Assembly: GCA_947471745.1 (NCBI GenBank)
Contig: CANJKZ010000526.1
Coordinates: 310,001 to 374,000, forward strand
Direction: 5' to 3'
Length of the DNA: 64,000 bases
Source: Closterium sp. Naga37s-1
Taxonomy: Eukaryota > Streptophyta > Zygnematophyceae > Desmidiales > Closteriaceae
Shown here in pieces: positions 32,501 to 43,700 of this stretch (the stretch's first letter is position 1; every line of letters starts with the position of its first letter). Position numbers and translations under genes: made by a program. Below the pieces are notes generated by a model. The model was not told the origin of the DNA. It was given only the letters and a program-made list of their open reading frames with translations, and did no database searches.

Positions 32501-35500
32501 ACTCTATTTCAGTAGACAAATAACCAGGTGCACCTGTCGGACGATGGAGTATGTATCAATGACAGAAAAACTGGCACTCCAGATCTCCATGCAAAACGCT
32601 ATCATTCCATTTTGTTGCTTGTCTTGCCGTCCCATCATCTGTATACTTCCCTTCCAGGCCATGCCAGGCCATGCCAGGCCATGCCATGCCATGCCATGCC
32701 ATGCCAGGCCATGCCATGCCATGCCATGCCATGCCATGCCATGCCATCCCATCCCATCCCATCCCATCCCATCCCATCCCATCCCATCCCATCCCATCCC
32801 ACTCCACCCCACGCATGGCGCCCACACCTCCCAATCAGGTACGAATCATACCAGACGTTCCCTTTGGGCGATGCGGAGGTGTCGGTGGCGTTGGACATTC
32901 CGGACGGCGACTGGGTGGTGGTGCTCAACGCGCCCGCAGGGGGCATCCGCGGCACCGTGCACGCGCCCCCTCCCGACACGCGCCACCTCTCCGCCGTCGG
33001 CGCCGCCTCCACCCTCGAGCTCGCCGCATGGGGCTACTGTGAGGACGACGATGCCGTGGATGCAGCCAATCAGGCACAGCCAAGTGGCGGTGCTGCTGGT
33101 GCTGCTTCTTCGCCTGACATCTGTCGTGATGTGAGTATGCCGCTGCTTTGTTTGCAACCGGTGTGGAACATGCTGAGATTTTATCGCATTCAAGCTCATC
33201 TGAGTGAAGTGCTTGCTTACTTTCTATTGCATGTGATGCCAATCCAATTGACTGCATACATGCATTCATGCTTGCATTCGTGTGTCCATGTGCGTGCGTG
33301 CGTGCGTGCATGCATGTGTGCGTGCATGTGTGCATGCATGTGTGCGTGCATGTGTGCATACATGTTTGCGTGCATGTGTGCATGCATGTGTGCGTGCATG
33401 TGTGCATGCATGTGTGCGTGCATGTGTGCATGCATGTGTGCGTGCATGTGTGCATGCATGTGTGCGTGCATGTGCATATGCATGTGTGCATGCATGTGTG
33501 TGTGCATTCATGCGTTCGTGCATGCAGACGTGTGCAAAGCTGGTGGTCTGCCTGCCAGCAACCTGTGGACGAGCATTCACGGAGAGGGAGGTGGCAGGGG
33601 CGTTCGTGGACTGTGCGCGCATGTGCATCGTTGCACCCTCCTCCATCACCCTCTACACCAATGCCACGTGCCCCATGGTGCGCCCCTTGCCCCACGGTGC
33701 GCCCCTTGCCTTACCCCATGTTGGCCCCTTCATCCATTTCGGGCTTCTGACTGCCAGCGGCCTCTCTGTTTCCAGCGCACTTCTCTTCCTCACTCACTCC
33801 CTCCTTCCTCCACCCCCCATGGCCTGCAGCCTGAGATCGCAACTCTCTTCTCCAACACCCTCCCTCCTTCCTCCACCCCCCATGGCCTGCAGCCTGAGAT
33901 CGCAACTCTCTTCTCCAACACCCCCTGCAACGTTTCAGGTATCGCCGCCCTCCCTGCATCTTGTCGTAGCTTTTCCCTGTCTTAGCTCTTGAGTATCGTC
34001 CCATGTAGCATGTGTGCAATCGAAGCATTCAACCCGTGCACGTTTTGATGCGCATTTTTTTACTGATCATTTATCTCTCACCATCCTCTCACCCCACATC
34101 ACCCTCTCCCATCCTCCCACCCCACATCACCCCCTCCCATCCTCTCACCCCACATCACCCCCTCCCATCCTCTCACCCCACATCACCCCCTCCCATCCTC
34201 TCAACCCACATCACCTCCTCCCATCCTCTCACCCCACATCACCCTCTCCCATCTTCTGACCCCACATCACCCCCTCCCATCCTTCTCACCGCACATCACC
34301 CCTCCCAACCAGCAGTCAACTCCACGGGGCACATCTCTCGCCTCTCCCGCCGCAAGGTGCTGCTGCCTACCTCATCGCTCGCTGCTCTCCTTTTGGGTGC
34401 CACTCTTGTTGGCTTTTTCTCCCCTTTGCCTCTTGCTCTCTTCACGTTGTTCGTTGCCCATTGTCTGTGTTTGCACTCTTGCTACTCCTTCCTTGCCATG
34501 CTCTGTCTGCCGGTGCGCATTTCTTCGCCTGTTGCTCTCCTTGCCGTTTTCATCCATCATGGAATACAGCTTCAATCATAGATAGCCTCTCTCTCTCTCT
34601 CTGCCTGCGCACCCATGCTTGCCACCCATCACCATCCTTGCGCAGACTCAGGCAAAACACCGCCTGCATGAGCATCGGCCCTACAGGTACTGGACCTCTT
34701 CGGCTTTCACTGATGCTGCCCCTCCTGCACTCGCCTCGCTGGCTGCTGCTGCCTCTGCCGATGCTGCTACTGCGGCCCAGCTCGCACGACCACCGCCACC
34801 AGCAGCAGCCATGGCAGCGGAAGGAACAGCAGCCATGGCTGCGGAGGGAATGGCAGCCGCAGCAGACCCCACAGAGCCCTCCCTCTGGTCGCTCCTAGGC
34901 GCCACGGACCGCCAGCGGCTGACAGCGCTGCAGGTGGCGGTGTCACGTGCGCTCTTCACCATGATCAAGGACCGCTGCCTGGCTGAGCGAGCGCCAGGGG
35001 CAGAGGCAAGGCGAGTGGCGGGGGCGAGTCAGCATGCGCTGGGTGGGCCGGGCAGCGTGAGGTGGCGCTTGGTGGCGTGCCTGTGCACGATGCTGGGGGG
35101 GCCTGCCACGACAATGGATGAATGCCGGCTCACAGATGCAGCAGGGCAGCAGGTGGTGGCAGTGGCGGACATGTATGCATACCTGCGGCGCACACATGTG
35201 AGCGGCGGGCGCATGATCTCAGCGCAGCACATGCGGCGCTTCGTGCAGACCATGGTGGCGGCTCTGAGGTCCGTCACACCCATGGCAGACGAGGCCGCTG
35301 CGCGCCTCAACTCGCTCATGCACTCCTTTGACGATGCAGTCGTCACCTCCGATGCTGTCGGCTGCTCACAAGGTGCTCATGGTTGGTGGTTCTGATAATG
35401 TGCATGTGCATGTGTTTATGTCACTGTGCATCTGCATGTGCGAGTGCATTTGCATGTGCATGAATGTCTCTCACTCATAGCAGCTCAAACGAAAAACTGA

Positions 35501-37716
35501 CTGACAACAATACTTCTCCCCTTTCTGTCTCCCTTCAGGCGGTGCGTGGTTGCCATGGCGTGCAGGCGTGACGCACAACACGACCATCCATGTGGGCGAC
35601 AAGGTCACGTGGGTGTGGGATGATGACCTCCCGCATTCCCTCAGAGGTACACCCATGCAGGGTGGAAATTTGCGGTCAGGAAAATTTTCGCTTGGAAAAA
35701 TTTGGTGGAAATTTTCGGGCAGAATCTGAAAATTTCGCCAAAATTTTGTTAGACCTTAAAAAAAATGTCCAAAATTTCCTGGTGGCGAAATGCCAGATAT
35801 ATGCAGAGATCTGGTGCCTAAATGGCAGATCCACCTAGATCTGGCGGCGAAATGTCAGATCCGCCTAGATCTAGTGGCGAAATGGCAGATCTGCCTAAAT
35901 CTGGCAGCAAAATGCCAGTAAGATTTGCATCCATCGTTTTTTCCCATTTTTACTCGATTTTCTTAACTATTTTATGTAAAATTTCGGACAAATTTTTGCA
36001 CCAGATTAATATATTTTGTTTCTGACCGAAATTATCGAAAATTTTGGGGGAAATTTTCGATGGCGATTTTTTCGCCCAAATTTTGAAAAATTCGGCGAAA
36101 TTTTGCACCCTGCACCCATGTCGTCGAAGCCTTACCATTTTCATTAAGCCACTACCTCTTTCGTGCATCCGTGCTTGTATTGCTCCATGATGGACCTTTG
36201 CAACGATTCTCTGTGCCCATGGCACCATTTTCCATCCGTTGCGCTGCAGTACCTCACGCCTACCACCCCTGTGCCTCCACCACCCCTTTGCGTCTACCAC
36301 CCCCTGTGCGTCCACCACCCCTGTGCGTCCACTCAACCACCACCAGTGGCGGGGATGGGCGAGGTGGCCGACCCGCTGTTCGTGGGCTTCGGGGGGAACC
36401 GCCTGGCCGTGTCACGTCAGATGGTGTGCACTCCCATGAACGTGGGCGCCGGCGACATGAGTGACGACCCCGTGCCCTGCGTGCTAAGTGAGTACGGGTG
36501 TGTGGAGAGGGTGTAGAATTCCACTACAGTAGGAGCTCGAAAAACTTCGGAAGCAAAGATTGCAGAAAACGATAAACTATAGCCAAAGATACACATTAAC
36601 ATATTACTGGTAGTGAGCTAGATGCTTTTCTAGTTTGTGCTCTCTGGTTTTATGTCCTATTAGAACATAGCCAAATCAAGAGCACAAAAGGAAGAGTCAA
36701 CCCACGCGACTCAGGTAGTTTTCCGAGCTTGAATCTTGTCGACGCAAAATTTTAAGCCTTGAATTTCAAAGATTAAGATTCAGCTATTATAATCCGGTAG
36801 ACGAGAATTTCCGCATCGCGAATCTCATTGACTTCGATACAGATTCTTCATTTCGATAATGGCCGTTGACCAAACTTGTTGAAATCGTCTTGAAATACTC
36901 CTCTTGGAATAGATGGATCAGAAAGTCTCTAGTTCGAATCTCACATGCGCCATATACTGTGTTCCTGCCAAAACTGTCTCAAATCTGTCCCCAAAAAAAC
37001 TTTCATGACACATTCAAAGTCACCAGTTCATATCCTAGGGTCCGCATTTTCTTGCTCATGACAACATTTTCTTCTAACTGGGGGAAGCACGTACTCGAGT
37101 TGAGACAATGGTTCAAAACTTTACCTATGCGTGCAAGACTGCCAAGTATTGCATGATAGTCGTGAGCAGAGATCAAACTCATCATGGGATCTGCCCCGGT
37201 TTGAACCGAACCAAACCGAACCCGAACAAGTTTGAAGTCTGGTTGTGCGATGGCATTGATTGAATTCTTCTGTTATTAGGCTGGAAACTGTAGGTGATCA
37301 CGTTTCGATGAGGTTGGTGCTACTTCCAATCCATAAAAAGTTCTTCTATTGTGAAAGCAGGATATAAAAAGGGTACTACTGAAAGAAACTATTAACTCTA
37401 GGAAGTTGAGTAAGAGAATCATCAGCATTTTCTCATGAGAGCACAAGGTTTTACAAGCAAAACCCTTTGCCGCTTGGAGAAAGCAATCGCCAAATCAGCA
37501 TCCAGGGTTCACCCCAAATAGGGTGTTTACCCACACTACACCCTAAACTTGAGCATGCAAGTATAAGTATATTTTAGCAACGACCCCTCACAGGTGCCAC
37601 CATCCTCTATCTCTAACAAGTGAGCGGCAAAGTGTGTGATGATTGCTAATTTGGCGATTGGTTTCTCCAAGCTTAGTATTTTTCGTGGTACCCTACTTTG
37701 TTCAACCCAAAACCAT

Positions 37717-37758
<42 letters not shown>

Positions 37759-40700
37759 ATGATGGATCACCCTTGTACTCCATCACTCCTCCCACCCAAT
37801 ATGCTCTACAACCACCTCTCCCCCGCCTACCACCCTCTTCCCGCACCAGGAATGGATGACGATCCTGCGGGCACATTTGCGTACAGCAAGGTGTTTGGGC
37901 AGCCAATCAGCATCAACTACCACGATGGCACTCTGCCAGCCGCGGCTGCGGACGCCCTCTCATCCTCCTCCTCCCCCGCCTCCATTGCGACTAGCATTCT
38001 CACAGTGCTCCCTGCGAGCAATGGGGTGGATGCTGCTGCTGGTGAGCACTGCATGTGTGCCATGCCTTTCAGCTATCCCATGTGCGCTTTCTTTCACTTG
38101 CATCCATTCGCCCTCTGTGCGTTCTCTTCCCAAACGTTCCCGGCTGCTGCATTCCAGTACCCCTACCTGCCTTTGTTCTCCCCGTCCTCTCTCTTCCTTC
38201 ACGAATTGTCCCCCTCTTTTCTTCACAAATGTCTCCTGTCCGTTCCCCTGGCGTTCCTATGCACGAAAAAATTCAGGTTCTCTCAATACCACCACGGCTG
38301 TCACCAACACCACAAACACCACCGCTGCCAACAGCACGGCCACTGGCCGCACCAACACCAACACCACAACAGCGTATGAGTGTGCGCCGGGCTGTCTGCT
38401 GCGGCAGCTTGCAAACGGGGTGTGCGATGCAGCGTGCAACACGCCCTCGTGCGCCTTTGACGGCGGCGACTGCGCGTGTGTCGACCCGCTCTTCGGCCCC
38501 GGCATCTGCGCCTGCCCGCCCGGCCACACCCGCGGCGACGATGGCTGTCAGTCACCCTTCACTCCTTGCCTTGCTCCCCTTTCCGTTCTCCCTCCATTCT
38601 CACTGCTCTTTGATTTGGACGTCCTTTCAGTGACTCCTTGCCCTCGCATCCCTGCTCTCTTCTCCTAATACCCCTCCCTTTCCTCTCTCTCTTCCTCCCT
38701 TCCTTCTCTTCCCCCTCTTCCTCCCTCCCCTTCCCCAGCGTGCTGTCTATCCATGGCGGTGGGAGCCAATCTCAACTTCCCCTTCTCACTGCAGCGCTAC
38801 GGCCCCAACTACACCGAAAGCAACTTCGCCTTTGCGGCTGAGAGGGGTTTTCCGGTCCAGCGCTTCGTGTCAAGCCGTAACCGGTACTCCCACATGTCTC
38901 CATGCCCTCCCTGTTGCCCACCACACTTATGTAGCACCGTGCCTTTACATGCTCTTCTTACCCTTTCAACCCCGTGAGCCCACCATACACTAAATCTGAT
39001 CGCGTATACCCTCAGTTGGAAAGAACCCCCTTGTACCGTTGAGAGGGGCACCGCTGTGCACCGTATCGTACCGTCTCGCATGCATTCCCTGACCTCCTGT
39101 TTACCCGTTAGAGCCTCCTCTGCCATGTTCCCCTTCCAACCTCCCCCCTCCCATCTTCTCTGTGGCAGTCTGCTGATTGGCATGGTGCTGCAGCAGGACC
39201 GGTTGGGCACTCAGCAGTGCAACGGATCGGGGTGAGTGGTGCTTGATGTTGGGATGAGTGGCTCGGTTCAATGGGGTGAGTGGCTCTGGTAGATGGGGTG
39301 AGTGGCTCTGGTCAATTGGGTGAGTGGCTCTGGTCAATGGGGTGAGTGGCTCTGGTCAATGGGGTGAGTGGCTCTGGTTAACGGGGTGAGTGGCTCTGGT
39401 CAATGGGTGGGGTGCGTGGGGAATGGAGTGTGGTGTGGGAAGGCATTCACATTGCTCGCCTCATGCCGCCGCTGTGAGTGCGGCCACCACTTGCTCTTCA
39501 CATCCTCTCTTCGTTACACCTGCACCCTCTCTTTCCGCCCCACCAATTCTGCCTCCTCCCGCCCCTCTCTCCCCAGCCTGCTGCACCTGGAGGGGTGGTG
39601 CAGCAACGGCACGTCCAGGGAGCCGTTTGGAGTGAACCCGCACTTCCTGCCCACGTCGGCCATCTACGACAGCGCTGCCAGCGCCAACATGACCCAGCTC
39701 GACAACAACACCTTCGGTGACAAACTGCGCTTCAACCCGCAGGGCCTCCCGTACGGCTTCGTCTACCCTTTGGTGAGTGAATGCAGAGCACTGCCATGGC
39801 TCTGGTGAAGCACTCAGCTGTATCCCACACGTCTCAAGCAGAGCAAGTGACTCATGCCTTGTGCTGTGCTACATGTCCTGGTGCCTTCGTGTCTTGGTGC
39901 CTCTGAGCCTTGGTGTCTTGGTGTTTAAGGTGAACCCCACTTCTGGTGCCGAGTGTTGTAAATGCGGTGTGCCTGTGCTGCTCCATGTATAACTGCATTG
40001 CTGCTGTACTACCTTGCTGTCTTTTGCCATGCGGTTGTGGTATGAGCTAATGATGTCTTTGGGACGCGGCCACAAGGCGTCTACAGTACCCTTTGTGGCC
40101 GCCTCGTTATCCAGCAGGAGTCGCTCACCACCCACCCTTTGGTGTTTGACATTAATCTCGATAACGAGGCGGCCACAAAGCGTCTACAGTACCTGGTGGA
40201 TGGCAGCTACATAGACAATGGCACGCGCAGTGTCGATGTCACCTTCATCACCTTCAATGGTAATTACCTTGACATAGTCACCTTGACAAGGTCACATTGT
40301 GGTAATAACGTGCCTCAAGAACATGTATCCGTGTCTCATCTTCACAGTCAACACATGCGTTCGTGTCTCTCGTAAGCGAGTGTGCAGTCGCATGCCTCTT
40401 CATTCACGCCTCTTTTTGCACGCCTCTCAGTACCTTCCTCCTTCTCACCCCACGTTGCCAGGCGAAACACTTACGTTCGTGCTGACCACAGTAATTTGCA
40501 TGGTGAAAACGGGCGGCAGCATGGCAGTAACGATCAAGTCGCAGCCGGCAGCCATGGCAATGTACGATGCATCGGCGGACAACATCACTCGGCTGGTGCT
40601 GGAGATGGTGTATCTGGTGGGGCTGCTCTGGAATGTGTGCGGCGAGCTACAGGAGATGGCAGACCGCGCTGCCAAGGATGGCTCTTGGCTCAGCTACTTT

Positions 40701-43700
40701 GGCCTCGTGTGGAACTGGGTCGACATGCTCTCCCTAACGCTTCAAGCAATCGCCATAGCACTCTGGTGAGGGGTGAACGATTTTTAGTTTCGTTTGCAAG
40801 TCATCATATATATTATTATTTTTTCTCGGCCTCATTCGACCTTCCCTCCCTCAATCACCGGCGGTCCCCCACATGTGCGCGTGTGAATGTGTCGGTGTGC
40901 TCAGGGTGGTGCTGTGGCGGTACGTATACGAATTTGACATGCAGCCACGCTACGACATCTACTACACGCTGCTCGAGATGCCACGCTACTGGGCCGTGCC
41001 CAACCCGCCCACAGGGTTTATCAGCGCCAATCAGGCCATCGCTGATCTGCGCAACATCATCAACCTCCGCGCCATCTACTTCGCCCTCCAAGGCATCAAG
41101 TGAGCACCTTCCACCACGATGGCAACCACTGGGTCGTCTTCAATCAATGTACAACTAACGTTAACGAGCAAAAGTTGAATCCAAACTAGCTTGGGTCAAA
41201 CTGACTTGAACCGGTAGTCAGACCAAACCCATCTGGTTGGGGCCGAACGGGCTTGAACCGATGACGGGATACTGTGGAGAGTCACTCAACACCGGGAGCT
41301 GGACTATGGGGGAAGGCACGGGTGGTACGAGTGATCGTAGCGTTTGCTCGTATTTCTCTATTTGCGCATTCACAAAGCAAATTGGCAAGAATTTCACTAC
41401 AAAAGTGGAGAACGGTGATGTAAAATAGATTGACAATGGTGACTACATTTAGGACCTAGCAAGCATAGCAGCAAGCAGGTCGACCTCCAGCGCAGCACGA
41501 GGACGGCCTTCCAGCACGGCAAGTTGACGGCTTGCCAACACAGCTCGAAGGCGGCTTGCCAACGTTGCAAGTTGAAGACCTGCCAGCAGCGCACCAGCGC
41601 GGCTTGCCAACGTTGCAACAAGGCGGCCTACCAGCCTTGCAACCGCAGGCGACTATATGCGCATGTGCGCGCACCCAATTCGCAAGTGCAGGTAGACAGT
41701 GAAGAACGTCGTGCAGCGTCACGCACATTGCGCAGGTGCCAAGTCTGTCACGTGCCGACGGTTGCGCCAGATGTGCTACGCCGACCTCGTTCCCACATGA
41801 TGTTGACACGTAGGTCGACTTCGCCAAAATCACTTGGATGATGTTCGCGCACCCTGGCAGATCCTCGTCGACCAGGTTACTCGGTCGACTAGAGGAGGCC
41901 GCCGATGACTACAGGTCGGCGCTGACAAGTCGGCGTCATGGTCGACAAACATATACGTCGATCGGAGACTTCACTTCGTCGGCCTACGCCATGGTCGACT
42001 ACACCGAAGTCGGCTCCGCTGTGGTCGACTTACTCGAAGTCGACTAACCATCGAAGTCAATCAACCAAGCAAACTTGCTCCTCCAAGTCGGCGCCGACCA
42101 TGAAGGCTAGTCGGCTACACACCTTGCAAGCCGGACAACGAAGTTGGCTTCGCCCAAGCGAGGGCGGGGCCTTCTCTCTCCATGACAACCACTGTGTTGT
42201 CTTCAATCGATGTACAACTAAGATTAACGCGCAAAAGGTTGAATCCGAACTAGCTCGGGTCAGGCCGACTTGAACCGGCGCACTAGTCAGACCAAACTCA
42301 TCTGATTGGGGCCGAACCGGCTTGAACTGATGACGAGATACGTGGGTGCTTGTCGATGGTGCAACAGTTAGGAGAGACGGGTGATATTTGGCAAACGGGT
42401 CCTTCAAGCGAAAACAGTCACCTACGAAACCATTCAGCACTTCAAAGTCTGATGAGTCGTGCGTGGCTACACTCAATGACACAGCATCTACTTCAACCTA
42501 AGTTGAAAAAAACGCAAGTTTGAAGTTGCGTATTGAGTTTATACGCATCTAGAATTAATACGCTACGAATTTCTTAGAAATTCGCCAAATTTCGCTCGGG
42601 CTGACCGAAAAACAGAAAAAAACAGTTGAGTTCGCGATCTGGCGAACTCAAATTTGAGTCTCAAAATTCAGACATGAGTTCGTGCATTGCAATTGCAACT
42701 TCCAATCTGAACTTCGAAATTGTTTGAATCATCCCCTCCTATCCACCGCCCAGCAACCAACTCCAACCCCATCAATGTGTTACCAACTTCTACCAGACTC
42801 ATCCTCCCCACTCAATGCCAGGCCGCTTTTCCCTTCGATAATCTCTGCATTCGATTTCTTCCTCCCCTTCTTATTTTGACTTGCGACGATAACCTACTAC
42901 AACAGCAGTCGGGTAGTGAACTACTACAGTAGCTCCCGTTTCCATCTCTTGGCCTAGCATCTAACCTGCCCGGGGGATTTTGTTTTCCTGCCGGGCAAGC
43001 GGATTCTTGTGCGTACCAGACCCCTCCTGGCCAGCGTTTTGCGTTTAGACGCTAGCGTTTATACGAAAGCGTACTAAACGCGAAACGCGTTTTTCCCAAC
43101 CTAGACTTCAACCACACGTTCGGGCCAGTAAGTCGTAGTACATAAGTCCGCATCTTGCTCGGAATTGCCGTTGCGAAGCACCTCCCGCAGACAGATCGAT
43201 GTGACAAACGCCTTTCTGTACGCGACAATTGATGCTTAAATCTTCATCGAACAGCCACACACCTACTCCAACAGTAATTTCCGCGTGTGTCAACTTTGTA
43301 ATTTTCTGTACTTGACAAGATTAGATTCTACTACAAGTTAGGATCACACAGCTATTGTTAGAACTTGAGCTTAGAATGGATACGTTAGTAATGAGCTTGA
43401 AGCTCTTTAAGTACATCCAAAATGAGCAAGGTATGGATGGGGAGGGAATATGCGGCAATTTCTAGGAATTGGGGGTAATCCCAAGGCAATCTCCAATTGG
43501 TGGGTTGGAGATTGCTTGGAGATAACATTTGGGTTTGGTTGGGATGTGGGTGTACACCCAACCAAACACAAAGTGCAAACTACACTAAACTATGATAAAA
43601 AGTTCAAGTACAAAAATGTGAGATTGAGGGCTTAACACTAACAGCTACCACACGACTCGGAAATGTATCTTCTCTACTTCCCCGGCGATTGCATCCCTTC

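Larger units (their letters stand above)
36488..37849. other. Expanded 1.36-kb intron of copy C, AT-rich insert
   Basis: The same intron is 239 bp in copy D. The extra sequence is AT-rich, unlike the gene, with no ORF of note. It contains the inverted repeat at 37469-37672 and a (CTG)n run near the 3' end. Probably one or more decayed insertions; family not recognised. Confidence 0.6.
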
